From assembly GCA_025765615.1 (NCBI GenBank), contig JAIVFJ010000183.1:1-64000 (forward strand): a DNA stretch of 64,000 nucleotides, read 5' to 3'. The DNA comes from Zopfochytrium polystomum. Lineage: Eukaryota; Chytridiomycota; Chytridiomycetes; Chytridiales; Chytridiaceae. The notes under the pieces are model-generated. The model saw only the letters and a program-made list of their open reading frames with translations, searched no databases and had not been told where the DNA came from. Within the stretch, counting starts at the first letter, position 1. Each line of letters opens with the position of its first letter. The position numbers and the translations under genes are program-made. Positions 20,888 through 32,738 of this stretch are shown here, piece after piece.

Positions 20888-21423
20888 CCTGACTTGTCTT
20901 GTTGTTGTCAGTGGTATCATTGGTATCATTGTATTACCAATTGCTCTTTCTGGAACTTTCTTTGAGTCTTGACAAGGAAGACTCTCAAAAGGTACAAAAG
21001 GGGGATGGGAGACCTGTCCCATCCCTCAAGTGAATTAATGTTTCGAATACAATCATCACTCCTCTCACGTTATGAATCACCCTCTGGAACCTCTGAAACC
21101 TTCTAGAACATTCCTTCATGGAACCTTGTGAAACCTTCTGGAACCTTCGTTGCTTTCCTGACCTGTCTATTTGTGGTCATTGGTATCATTGGTATCATTG
21201 TATTACCAATTGTTCTTTCTGGAACTTTCTTTGAGTCTTGACTTGGAAGACTCTCAAAAGGTATAAAAGGGGGATGGGGGACCTGTCCCATCCCTCAAGT
21301 GAATTATTGTCTCCAACACAATCATCACTCCTCTCAGTTCCTTGTCTGCCTTGCCTTGTCCTGCCATGTTCCTGACATCTCAGTTCCTTGTCTGCCTTGT
21401 CCTGTCCTGCCCTGTTCCTGACA
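20888..21423 (+). repeat. 5'-truncated chromovirus LTR, split by a nested LTR
   Basis: The outer LTR runs from about 20888 to 21067 and resumes at 21378-21423. It keeps CTGACTTGTCTTG, TACAAAAGGGGG, the CAAGTGAATTA start motif and the CCTGACA end, but has lost its 5' part, including the HSE array. The inner LTR inserted after TCTCA. Confidence 0.85.
21068..21377 (+). repeat. Nested solo LTR of the chromovirus
   Basis: A 310-bp solo LTR flanked by the 5-bp duplication TCTCA (21063-21067 and 21378-21382). Its first base has mutated (CGTTATG instead of TGTTATG). The HSE array is partly eroded, but the core TTC-GAA-TTC triplet near 21100-21112 is kept. The TATAAAA box and CAAGTGAATTATTG start are intact. 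Flanking by one target duplication shows a full insertion followed by LTR-LTR recombination. Confidence 0.9.
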
Positions 21424-22690
21424 TGCCGCTCCTGTTGCTGCTACCCCTGCTACCAGCAACACTCCAGCTGCTGCTGGTCATCAAGATTTTCCCAGAGAAC
21501 TTGTTGCGAATTCTTTGAAATGAAAGTGGCAGAACCCAGAAATCTTTGTCTTTTCAAAGACATTGAAGGAACAGGAATGCGTTTGGAACAGAAATAGATC
21601 AAATGAAGAATAGAATTATGTTGTTGCTCAGTGGATTAAGGAAGCTGGCTACCAAGCAAAATGTCCCAAGGTCGTCCCTTCGTGCTCCTTGTTCGACAAG
21701 GAGTTTTCATCCCGGGCCATTTTCGCTCAGTTGAACTTCACATCAACACAGTTGCAGCATGAAAACCTGACATCGTCGGCATACCGGAAATTATTGACGT
21801 CACGTTGGCCTTCATCTATCATTTCCAGCAACCCCTCCTTCAGGAGTCTGGCGGAGCAGCTCTTTCTGCTTTTCGAAGACCTTGAATGAATCTCAACTTA
21901 ATGAGGCATTTTTGAGCACAAATGCTGCCAAGAATTTGATGGACGACTTACCCATCATATTTGCAAACGGTCTTCTCTGAGTGAGTGAGTGGAAGGAGTG
22001 AATGAAGTGGGGATGTGTGTTTGCGGGTGGTTCTCTTCCCCAACTTGGAAAGAAAGAGAAATACTCTGCTATGAATTACACGCTATAATAGCTGCTAGGT
22101 GAGTGTGACTGGCACAGGGTACAAACCTCTCCAGTATTATCTGCTTGAGCAGAATAGGAGGAAAACTGTTTACACCAGGTTTCTGTTCCACTTAATACTT
22201 GGAGTATTTGTCCACAGCGCAAGCCAGCACCCAGGTTTGTATTGGCGGTGGCTCGCTCTCCCCATGCGCATTGTGAGAACAATAACTGACAGTCACTAAG
22301 GCTTGGGTCTGTCTTGTGCCTGCTGCTGCTAACCGGTCAGCTCCACCTAACACTCCTCCCTGGTCCTCCCCGCGTCCTTCCTCGTTGGCTGTGGAGATGG
22401 TGGCCTTCGCCGACCTGCCTAAGGCGATCCAACACCCGCGCTCCTCAGCACAAAAAATGTTTAGGACGCATTCTAAATGCGAACTGACGCGTTTGTGCAT
22501 TTGCTTGTGCAAAGTACGGTAGATATGCCTGTCGCATTTTTCGGTTTGTGAGGGTTTTAGTGGTCCACTGCGAGCCAAAAAGCGTGACCTCGTCCAGAGG
22601 AAAATACGGTTTAAGAATTGAATGAAGCGCGTGATCCTTGTTTTATTAACGTTTCGCTTTGTGTTTACAATCTATATACTGTACTAAGGT
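21424..22690. other. Intergenic, no supported gene
   Basis: Short frames occur, such as a 128-codon minus-strand frame at 22192-22578 and a plus-strand frame at 21689-21889. None shows a recognisable domain, splice pattern or conserved composition. The part near 22600-22700 is probably the 3' UTR of the SPAG6 gene. Confidence 0.4.
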
Positions 22691-22703
22691 AAATGTAACG
22701 GGT

Positions 22704-24823
22704 TCAGACAGCAACTGGTGCAGTCACCATGGCGGAGTTTTCCGAAGGAATATTCCCCTTGGCAACGACGGTCGATGTGTTGTTACCGTTACTATCTCTG
22801 ATTCTTGTGTACTCATCAATCTGAGAAGGCACAAGCCATTACATTAAAAACGGAAGTGAGCTTGCTATGTTCCATACCTTCTCCAGCAGCGTGGCCGAGT
22901 ATCCAGGGGAGTAATACCGGACGATTTCTTCGGGATAGCACTCGTTGATCGTTCGAATGTGCTCGCCCATCTTAGAACCATTAAGAATTCCAGTGGCAGC
23001 GACTACTCCACCGTGTCCTTGGGATACATTCAGATTGTTGGCGATTTCTTGAACTCTCTGGAGACCGCCAGAGGTGACAAAAGCTCTTCTTGCAGCAATA
23101 TCGTTTGGAAGAATCTTTGCAAACTGTCCAACAACATATTTCAGAATATTTGGAGGTGTTGTAACTTGAAGGAGAGGCTCGAGAGCCTCCAGGTGCAACG
23201 TTTTTTCAAGGATGCATTTGAGAGCTCTCTTTGTTTTCGTTTTCAGGTCGGAGCCGACGTCCTCAGAGGCTTCACCGCTGGAAGTGAGAATTTGTAGAAG
23301 TTTCGGAAGAACCGCATTATCCGCGAGTGTTTTGGCGTGGTCCGGAGAATGTCGGCCAATTTGGCCGAGAGACCAAGCGCAAGCAGCCTTGGTGTAACAT
23401 AGGGTCGGTGACTTGTTTCCAACAAGTGGCAAGGTCATACCTTGATATGATCCTCTGTTTCTGTTACGAGTGCTTGCGCGAGTGGTGCGACACCTTTTGC
23501 AACAATCACAGAAAGGGCCAGTGTTTCGGAAAAGGCGGAAATGTAGCCAAGTGTCATGATGCCAGGCAGGCGAGAGTTTCCACGCGAGTCGTTGACGTAG
23601 TCGACAACGGCAGCAATGCCGCCCGAGCTGACAATCAGTTGAGCAAGCTGAAGAGAATATAAATACTCTGATGAAGACCCGTGCCTCCAATAATATCTTA
23701 CTTCGGGAGTATGTTTTGCTATTTCGCAGATTAGAGTGGCAGCGTTTTTCTTCACGTAACCGTCGGAGTCCTTGAGGCAGTTGAGCACATTTGGGAAGAT
23801 CTCGCCATCAACAACAGTCTCTGCAAGATCGACAGTGTGCTTAGAAATCTGCGAGAGCGCAGAGCACACCTGCCGCCTTAGTTTCGCATCAGTGTTTGAG
23901 AGCAAAGGTGCAACGAATGGAACGCTGTTCGAGTCGACAACAGATTGCGCCAGCTGGGTTTTTGTGTTGTTTCAGAAGTCCTGGATGCAACAATGATAAT
24001 GGAATATTCTTACCTCCGGCGAGTGCTTTGCGATGTCACTTAAGGCGGAAGCAGCAATCCGTTTGAGCGACAACTCCGGCTCTTGAACGCACAGAACGAG
24101 AAGGGGAATTGCACCGGCATCCACAACAGCTTGAGCCAGGTCTGATTCGTGAGTTTAGTCAGCAAAGCGAGATCTATACGGCAGAGCCACGCATCAACAG
24201 TTTCAAGTGAGCTCCTACCTGCGTTGTGCCTGGCAATATAGCCCAAGGCCCATGCCGAAGCCTCCTTCACTCCAGGGTCAAATTCCTCGAGGCAGCTGAC
24301 AAGAGCGTTGAGAGCACCCGAGTCAACCACTGACTGGGCAAGCTCCGGTGAGTGCTTCGCCACTGCTCGAAGAACAAACGCGGCCGCTTTCTTGTAAAAC
24401 CTCTAGGTGATCCGCGATTTAAATTGTTAGTACGTTCGTCCGCTTTCTGGAATCGGTCCAAGAACCCAGCCATTTGCTTGCACTAAAACGATTGCTCATG
24501 GGGCTCACGTTTTGCTCAGATAGGGAATACACGAGCTGAGGCAGAATATCGGAATCGACAACCGATTCGGCCAGCTCCTCATTATAGTTTGCAAGTCTTC
24601 CAAGTGCGAGCGCTGCTGCGTGTTGAATTGCTGGTATACTGTCCAGAAGGAGGGGGCGAAGGAGGCACATTACTCCGGCGGCCTGTAAAGCGTCTATGTT
24701 GGACTCGCGTGAGGCTAGGTCTGCGACCGTTTGAACGAATAGGAGCCGCTCTTTCTGGTATTTTTCAAACACAGAGAGGACAACTCTAGCGTTCGCCACG
24801 GGTGGCGATGTCGTGCCTGTCAT
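22704..24823 (-). CDS. SPAG6: SPAG6/PF16, flagellar central-pair armadillo-repeat protein
   Basis: Armadillo-repeat protein of the central apparatus of motile 9+2 flagella; Chlamydomonas PF16 stabilises the C1 microtubule. Exons on the minus strand: 24823-24509, 24402-24219, 24140-24014, 23953-23702, 23647-23441, 23387-22878 and 22820-22704. The six GT-AG introns are 106, 78, 60, 54, 53 and 57 nt. Family signatures run the whole length: VFEKYQKERLLFVQTVADLA, ALALGRLANYNEELAE, EEFDPGVKEASAWALGYIAR, KRIAASALSDIAKHSPE, LPGIMTLGYISAFSE, AWSLGQIGRH, PPNILKYVVGQFAKILP and CYPEEIVRYYSPGYS. The length of about 510 aa matches the family, with no break seen. The last exon encodes IDEYTRIRDSN and a short variable tail. 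Confidence 0.93.
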
Positions 24824-25015
24824 GATCGTTGGTTGAATGTCTCACGCGAGCGCCTCTACCCTGGGTGTACGGTTGAAACTTAACGTGTTAGTAGAGAGGA
24901 ACACGGCGGTGAGGGTGAGGGAGCCAGCCCAACCAAAGAGGAAGCGCGTTCGTTGGGAGCGCCCGAGTTTATTGACAATTCACCCAACAAAAAAATTCCA
25001 GGACCCCACAATCCC

Positions 25016-27822
25016 TCACTCGATAACAGTTTGGTACGCCACTTCAATGTCTTCAAATTTTACAGTCGTCTGTTGGCGATTTGTAAATTAGACAACGTCA
25101 GGGAAACGCCAATCAATCCTACTCGTCTATCCGAAAAGGCGAAAACGCGAGCCTTTCGAAACATTTCCACTATGGCTGCTCCGGTCCATCCAGCTGTCAA
25201 TCGAGATAGAGCCATACAATCAAGATTCTCGCAGTTATTATTGCGAGCAAGTAAACACAGCAATTCCATTCTATCCATCCTCGACGGTGGAAACACAGGA
25301 AGAAGCCAATCGATCCGACCTGACCACTATCTCAGACAAACATCTGGAGACAGATTGGAGGTTTAACGTACCAGGCCGAAGAAGCGATGAATCCACCAAC
25401 AATGGGTGATTAGTAGCGGCGAGAACGAACACGCCGCTGTCTAAATCCAATCCGTCGATCTCTTGGATTAACTGCACAAACATCTTGCGGCCGAAATCTT
25501 GGTTGGAGCTGTGAGGCGAAAAGAGGGCTTCGACTTCGTCCAGAAATAGGACGCAAGGTTTGGAGCTCTTAGCCTCTGCAAATATTTGGGATATTAGTTT
25601 CTCCGACTCGCCAACCTGCTCGACAGTTAGAGTACTCGCAAACTGGTGGCAGCCAGTCACCTCTCCTCTCAGAATATTCGAAAGAGCTCTCGAAATGAAG
25701 TTAACGCGTGGGTCGGAGGCACATGCTTTAGCGAGCAACGTCTTCCCACAGCCGGGTGGGCCGTATCTTCAAAACAAAGCACTTAGGTTGGCTGCGAAGC
25801 CGAAACCTAAGCGAAACTTACAGTAAGATGCCCTTCGGGGGCGAAACGCCACGTTTTGAATGAATAGAGTCCTCCTTTACTAGGCAGGATAACGCAAAGA
25901 TCAATCGATGCTACCTGATCGGTTAGAGTATGTGTGATTGTGTAAATACAACCTTCGCAAAAAGCAGGCCTGTCACATCATGCCAGTTGACTCGTGACTC
26001 GATGTCCACATCACCAATTGGTTTGACATGATTCCGGCCAAGCGCGTTGTTCAAGCAGCTGGCACTAATTGTCAGCCCTCCGCGGTCGTTCCAGACCTCA
26101 CAAATTCGATTTACGTCGAACAATCGGAAGTGCGGGGTTTGAAGAACTAAGGCATCGACGCTCGTCGCGTCCACTTGCGTACACTGAAGGTGGTATTCGA
26201 ACAATCTGCGACGTTGCATTTGGGAAAGGTGATCCAACAGTGTCCCAAGCTTCAAGAGATGTAAACAGAACTTTAACAAAATCGATGCACTGACTTGAAA
26301 GTACTTTTCTCGAACGTAGGAGCAGCAGGAGCTTGAATTTGAGGCAGTCGCCAACATAAGAACCGCCTTCGAGTGGAAGAGTGCCGCAATTAGTCTTAAT
26401 AGCTCGCCTGCTAGGCAGTTGTCATCCGGGCGACCGCATTGGGGAAGCAAACACTGAAGTCTGCTAAAGACGACTGAGCGGGATGAGAAAGGGAAATGGT
26501 TTTGGAGTTGAAACTGAGGTGGCAACTTTCTTACCGACTGCCGAAAGATTACTCTCCGCGAGCTTCGTGAATTCGGATAGATACGATCTCCGCTCAGAAA
26601 GAGAAAGACCAGCCAGGGCAGACAGCTTTATGATCTTCGGCTTCAAGAATTCGTAAAGTTACGCGGATCAAAATTATCGCGCTAACCTTGCATTCATACT
26701 TCGCACAAATCTGCTCTATCATGAGCGTTTTCCCTTTTCGTTCGCCACAAAATTTGAAACCGGTGAGAGGAAAAACGGTAAGAAGAAGATAAACCTGAGC
26801 CGGACGGGCCAGTTATCAATAAACCAGACGGTGGAATCTTTGACGTGTGCATGAACTTTCGAATTAGGCCATCAAGGCTAATTTGGAAGCCAAAGTCAGA
26901 TCAAGTGTGAAGCATCGCAGGCGTACCACTGATACGCGGGACCGAAAGCTATTGATGGCATATTCCAAAATTGAGTGTCCTGATGCGTTTCCCGTTCCCA
27001 AATATAGAGTACCGCAGTTTCGCCGGTGATGAGTCCAATCGCAGGCTGCTCGGATGAGGATTTTGAAAGAGGACCCTGGCACGAGATTTGGCATTCAACC
27101 AATCGCAAGTCCATTAATGGAATACAAATCTGAGCATCCAGAGGCAAGAGAGTGTTACCAAAGTGGTAAAGAAACCAGCCTTTGGAAACACATGCTTGAT
27201 TCGCTCCCGAACCAATCAGCCGAGTACGGACAACTACTCTGGACCATGGTGACACTTTCGACATCGGCAACGGCTGCCCGTAACACAGAAACCCGGGAGT
27301 TGAGGATAAATACATCAAACTATCCGAGAGGCTGGGGAAGGGATCCGCAGACTGCTTGAACAATCGGTCGGCTAAGACTTTCGACACAAACACGGTTGGA
27401 ATTTCAGTTTCGGAACTGACGGCGGCGCCCGCTGCACCAACGCCAGGGGAGCCGACACGGTTGACTATGTGGATGACAAGAGGAACGTAGTCGTACATTG
27501 TCGGTGGCTCCTTCGATGGGGAGAAACTCCAAACAAATGCATCCAGGGAGCTGGGAACCCCCAGCAGCGAGGCGGTGGACCTAAATACCACTCCTGCGTT
27601 GGTGAGTGCTCGGCCAACGTTCCGGCAGTCGGGATATTCCGGTCGCCGGTACGACGGTGGGAGGGGATCAGTAAATGCTGTACGGCAGGAAGGATGCTGC
27701 TTTTGCGTCGACACGGATGATCGAGGGGCTTGCGAAGTGTGAGGAATAACCAGCACAGCGATGGTGGTCATAGGAAGCAACGGCGGCTGCCGTGCCATTC
27801 TACCGTCATCCAGCGATCGCAT
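25016..27822 (-). CDS. Two-domain AAA+ ATPase (PEX1/PEX6 or SPATA5L1-like)
   Basis: A type II AAA+ unfoldase gene ending 193 bp before the SPAG6 start. The N-terminal region (27822 to about 26900) is unassigned. D1 (about 26840-26350) has Walker A GPSGSGKT, split by an intron. Its Walker B position reads VVFSRLQCLLP, without the Asp-Glu pair, so D1 looks catalytically degenerate. D2 has [41 protein letters not shown], Walker B CVLFLDEVEALF, sensor VLAATNHP and the arginine-finger region LLRPGRID, and ends VKFEDIEVAYQTVIE. D2 introns: 25070-25122, 25320-25371, 25616-25660, 25767-25821 and 25911-25952 (42-55 nt, CTAAC branch sites in several). A degenerate D1 fits PEX6, PEX1 or SPATA5L1. I cannot choose among these, and the start ATG and D1 exon edges are uncertain. 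Confidence 0.72.
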
Positions 27823-28063
27823 TTATTGCAAACGAACGTTCGATCCGCTGTGGCACTAATGCGCACCTTTTCGATGATATCAGATCTCCGAACCGATCAC
27901 AAGCAATACGTGGTCAGATGAAGGAAAATAAGATATTGCACACTGGGCGTGCACCTTCACGTCTGATGCGCTACCCCAATACAACAACAAAAATGATTAA
28001 ATGACGTTTTTTGGGGATTCAAGAACATGACCCAGTGCGTCCATCCCCTTGCCCAATCAACTT

Positions 28064-29668
28064 TCACAGTTCCGGCTCTGTTGTCGTTCCCCGAATGATC
28101 TGGCCCCACCCAATCAAGCTGGGCAGTATGGGAGAGGCGATCAGTTGAGAGTTCGGACAAAGACAAACGCTGAACTCACCGCCAGTGCTTTTCAATCCGA
28201 CGCGATAGGGCAACCTTCTCCCCAACTTGGGTGCAGGCAGGAGTGGTAAGCTGAATCTTCGCTAGGTCTGCTTTCACGCTAAGGACTTTGCAGCCACAGC
28301 TGGTGCTTCCGATATTAGCAAGCAAGACCTCGTGCTTTGTGAGCTTCTCGACCTTGGTTTGCCGCTTGTTGTCAGTCTTGACACCAAGTAATTTACGGAG
28401 TAGGAAGTATTGAATCTCGATCTCAACATAAATGGCAGGAAGGTGCCCCACAGCGCCCATTACGTGTCCAACAAGTCGATCAGCGCGGCAAATGGTCGGG
28501 TCGATGCGAGTGCCAACGCCGATCAGACCACCCGGCACCGCAAAACGGAGATCGTTTTGCTCAGCTAGAAGGGAAACGATGCGTGAGAATATAGGCCGGC
28601 AGCGAACATGGCCTTCAGCGTCTTTCGTGACAAGACCAGGGCGAACTTCCACCTCGTCACCAATCCGCAGCACTCCACACAAAATCGATCCACCAGCAAC
28701 ACCACCCTTCAGATCAGCAACCTCGGCTCCTGGCTTATTGACATCAAATGAGCGAATGATGATAAGCTTGGGCTTCGAGCTGAAGTCTCTCGGAGGTATG
28801 GGAATTCTCCTGACGATATACTCATTCACAGCGTCGATATTGCATTTCAGCTGCGCGGAGATAGGAATAATGGGAGCTCCGTCGGCGACAGTTCCTCGGA
28901 TGAACTTCAAAATCTGTTCATGCTGTTCCTGTGCTGCCGCCTCCTTGATAAGATCCACCTTATTTTGTAAGATCAGGACGTGCCGTAGTTTCATGATTTG
29001 GATGGCTGCAAGGTGTTCCGAGGTTTGGGGTTGTGGACACGACTCGTTCCCTGCAATAAGAAGAATTGCAGCATCCATGACGGCGGCCCCGTTAAGCATC
29101 GTGGCCATGAGAATGTCATGCCCTGGGCAGTCGACGAATGACACATGCCTGATCGTGCAAACAGATGAGCTCCATCACGAAAATTGCGGATTGGTACCTC
29201 AAAAGCTTCATTTTTCCACCACATCCTGGCCTCTCGCAGCTGAATCCCTCGTCCTTGTCGCTTTTAAATGACTTGTAACAGCCAGGACGTGGGCAACCGT
29301 CGTTGTCGCATTTGAAAATCTAGAAGGGTCTAAGTGTCAGTTGGTAGACTCGCCTAGTACGTTCACGCACCTTGGCATTCGCATAACCAAGCTTGATTGT
29401 AATGTTGCGTTCCAGTTCGTTTTTGAAACGGACGGTCTGAACACCCGAGATGGCCTTCACAACCGTCGATTTGCCGTGCGCGACGTGGCCAATCGTACCT
29501 GGGCGATTCACTTAGACAAGGAATAGAGTCCTCATCGTAATAATTGACGATGGCTCCATATCGTTGAATCGCACTATCCGCGTTCCACCTACCAATGTTA
29601 ATGGTGGCCTGCCTCGAAATAACCTCTGGAGAGAGAGGAGTGAGCTTTCGCACGTCGATCTCGGCCAT
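28064..29668 (-). CDS. GCD11: Translation initiation factor eIF2 subunit gamma
   Basis: GTP-binding core of eIF2, which brings initiator Met-tRNA to the 40S ribosome. Exons: 29668-29593, 29498-29371, 29319-29198, 29148-28180 and 28118-28064. The introns are 94, 51, 49 and 61 nt. The start is [21 protein letters not shown]1 is GHVAHGKST and the switch region is [17 protein letters not shown]. The family zinc knuckle is built from [11 protein letters not shown] and [11 protein letters not shown]3 is DCPGHD and G4 is NKVD. Domains II-III follow ([32 protein letters not shown]), and the tail is [15 protein letters not shown] ending TTTEPEL. The length of about 450 aa is normal, and no defects are seen. 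Confidence 0.95.
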
Positions 29669-31042
29669 GGTTTTTCTTTTGGGTGGACAAAAATCAAGAC
29701 AAAAATCAAAATAAAAATTGGAAGTGGCCTTTTTCCTTCCCTTTTTTGTGTGATTCACAAGCATCCAAAATGGCGAAGGTCGCAAAGGACCACAATCCAA
29801 CGTGGTCGAGAAAGTAGGGTCGTTTCGCCCGTCTCTCACTTCCCGCATGTTTTGCAATGGTAAAATCGGGGGGGGAATAGCCAGTCCCCCCTTCCCCCCT
29901 CCTTCTTCACTTTTCCTCCTCATCTTTTCCCTTTCTTCTTCTTAGCGTAGGCTTGGTGTGGCTCTGCTCACGAAGCGATGAAAAATTCGATGAAATATAA
30001 TATGAGGTGGGGTGTGATCCGATTGCCGCCAACCTGTGTTGTTGTGGTGAAATTCTCCGAGAGAGGAACAAACGATGGGAGATCATTGACAGAGAAGAAA
30101 AAAGAGAAAAGAGCAATCAGAAAGAAAAAAAAAAAAAAGAAACAGACACTTTGCCCACTGCCTTCGTTGGATCCATCGCCAAACCACCGTCCAATCTTGG
30201 ACCACCGACATCGACGGTAAACTCAGGGCCTCTCACACCTTTGCACATTCAACCTTCGTCTTTTGGACCGACTCTTCGCAATGCGACCGTTGGGTTACTC
30301 CGATGCCTGTGTCTCCCTCCCTCTCTATCGATTTCGGCTCTGTGATGGGCCCCTAATGACTTCGTTTACAGACCTCCGACGTTTTCTGCTTGCTCTAACG
30401 CTGTCAACCAAGGCCAATTAGTTCGCCTTGTTTCTTTCCACCGAGCTTATTCCGTCGGGCTTTATTCTAAGGCGCTCCTTGCCGCTCGCTTCAACTGAAC
30501 CACTGCAACTACTCTGCTTCACGAGAATGAATAATTCCAATTATTCGAATCAACTTTAACATATTGACCACACGATCATCGATACGAACACCTGTGGCCC
30601 TCCTCCTAAATCGTCCTTTTTTACACAAAATCCTGCCCAAAATTTTCCCACTGGTAAATTCTGCCACCGCTTTCGTCTGTTAATCACCTTCCTCCTCAGT
30701 TTACTTGCTATGCGTTCTGCTGCAACGGCGCTTTTCTCCTTCCCACTGAACCAAACTGCGATCAATCTTCGGTACGTTCTGGATGGAACTTCTGAATGAT
30801 AGCTCACCTTTCTTCAATCTGTTTAACTCCAAGACTGACCTTGAACAAGCTCTGGGGATAGCGTCCCAACCTACTGACGACAATCCGTTGAAGCCTTTGT
30901 TCATTATTATCAAGCGATCCAAACCACCCTAATTTCCCCAGTGCGAATCTCTCCTAGAGAGCATCATTCTCGATAAATACAACCACACAAATCACGACGC
31001 CCAGCGCCACCCACTCCAAGTCCAACTGATATCTCACTTTGA
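29669..31042. promoter_or_regulatory. Divergent promoter region between eIF2-gamma and SAM decarboxylase
   Basis: 1.37 kb between two diverging start codons. It has short homopolymer and purine-rich tracts (A-run near 30127-30140) and many stop codons. No gene other than the uORF candidate (30783-30932) is supported. A minus-strand frame overlaps the uORF and is taken as its shadow. Confidence 0.45.
30783..30932 (+). CDS. Candidate upstream ORF of SAM decarboxylase (49 codons)
   Basis: Begins MELLNDSSPFFNLFNSKTD and ends KRSKPP-stop, 110 bp before the main ATG, in a different frame. Mammalian and plant SAM decarboxylase mRNAs use uORF-encoded peptides that stall ribosomes when polyamines are high. 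A terminal Pro-Pro before the stop is a known slow-termination context. Transcription and function here are inferred. It could also be chance open frame or an unspliced exon. A second, 10-codon uORF lies near 30527. Confidence 0.35.
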   Translation: MELLNDSSPFFNLFNSKTDLEQALGIASQPTDDNPLKPLFIIIKRSKPP

Positions 31043-32738
31043 ATGGTCCATTCTACGTCCGGTCAGGGCAAGGTCCCCTCGCCTTCGCTGCTCAATCAAC
31101 ACATATACTCATCACCGGCAGAACAAGTGCCGCAACTCCGCAACACGCCAGCTCCCGTCATGCTTTCCAACGAAAACATACAAAAAATTACTGAATCTGG
31201 ATTCGAAGGTCCGGAGAAGCTTTTAGAAATTTGGTTCCAGAAGCCATCTGCGATCCCGAAAAATATCACTTTAGTGCCGGAGCCGCATGGTCTGCTGTCG
31301 TCCCGTGACCCCTCGCCTGTTTCGTCTTTGCTCTCTGGTCGCTCAGAATCTAATGAATCGTTTGACTCTGGAGTCGCTTCCCTGTCTTCGACTGCTCCAG
31401 CTGGTGGCGAAGTTCCGCCCATATCATCCTGGAATTTAACGGGATTGAGAACTGTCGACCGTGCAATCTGGGAGGACATGCTAGCCATTGTTAAGTGCCA
31501 AGTGCTGAATGTCATCAGAAACGAATGCTGTGATGCTTATCTTCTCAGGTAACTTCAGTCTTTGTCAGGCTTTCTGTTATCGTAATTCTTTTCTTCTCAG
31601 CGAATCTTCCATGTTTGTCTACCCGCATCGATTGATTCTTAAAACTTGTGGCACAACTACTCTACTTCACGCAGTTCCTCGTATCCTCGAGATTGCGCAA
31701 GACGTTGCTCTCGCGACTTCGCACTTCTCGGGACGCCCGGATGCAGTGTTCTACTCTCGCAAGGCGTTCCTTTATCCCGATCGCCAGTTATGGCCACACG
31801 GTCGCTGGGGCGATGAAGTTGCTTATATGGATGATCTGTTTTCTTCTGATCGTGGGTATGAGACTTCGGGTTATGTTGTGGGAAAGGTGAACGGTGACCA
31901 CTGGTGCCTCTACCTGGCGACGCCCTTGGATGATTTTCTCCTGAATGAGAATGGTGAAGTGGACGATCATGATAGCCAGGACGGATCTCCAGGCTCGGAC
32001 GATGAGTTCGAAGACGAGGGCGATGTCACTCTGGAGATTATGATGCAGCAACTAGATCCAAGTGTGACAAAGCTTTTCTGGCGGAACGAGGAAGAACTGG
32101 CCGAGGGCCTCGAAACTCCGAAAGTTGATCCTACTGTTCCCAGTCGCGCAGGGGATGAAATGGGCGGCCCCTCCCCGTTCCGAAGAGGCGAGCGACGCAT
32201 TCTCCATCAGACTGGAATTGCCCAAATTTACCCAGGCTCCATCGTGGACGATTTTTTGTTTAACCCTTGCGGTTACTCTTTGAATGGTTTGATGGGATCG
32301 AACTACTATACTATTCATGTAACGCCCGAAGACTTCTGCTCGTATGCTTCATTTGAGACTACTATTCCTGTCAAGGCATTGTTACGTCGCGATCTTCATG
32401 AGAGGCATCATCACGAAAGTGTTGATGATGTGGTGCAGAAAGTTGTCGATTGTTTCCGTCCTGGGAAATTTTCTGTCTCGCTGTTCACCCACCGCAGCCA
32501 CCGGAAGTCGGCGGATCTTGAAGTACGTGAGGGTCGAAGACGGGGACAAAATGGCGCTCAGTTCGTCGCCGACAATTGCAAACAATCGTACTCTTCGCCT
32601 CCTCCGCGGCAGCTGCGAGCAATCCAAGGATTCCGGCACGTTGATCATATTGGGCATGCCCTTGGTGATTGGGATTTAGAATTTGCGCACTACGTCAAAG
32701 GCCCCCCCGCTGGTCTGTCGCTCAAGAAGCGGCAGTAA
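31043..32738 (+). CDS. SPE2: S-adenosylmethionine decarboxylase proenzyme
   Basis: Makes decarboxylated SAM, the aminopropyl donor for spermidine and spermine; cytosolic. Exons 31043-31548 and 31601-32738 are separated by a 52-nt intron. Family motifs: GFEGPEKLLEIWF; the autocleavage site LLSESSMFVYPHRLILKTCG, where the Ser after Glu becomes the pyruvoyl cofactor; TTTLLHAVP; GDHWCLYLATP; and YPGSIVDDFLFNPCGYSLNGL with YTIHVTPEDFCSYASFET. The N-terminus has a Ser/Pro-rich insert (about residues 85-135), and the middle has an acidic insert (SQDGSPGSDDEFEDEGDV), making it longer than the human enzyme. Its tail (ALGDWDLEFAHY) also fits the family. The intron splits the Ser codon at the start of the SESS site. 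No defects seen. Confidence 0.95.

Noticed and set aside
22192..22578. Minus-strand 128-codon frame downstream of SPAG6
   Set aside because: No recognisable motif; probably SPAG6 3' UTR or intergenic.
28432..29271. Plus-strand 279-codon frame
   Set aside because: Antisense shadow of the eIF2-gamma gene, which has full family motifs on the minus strand.
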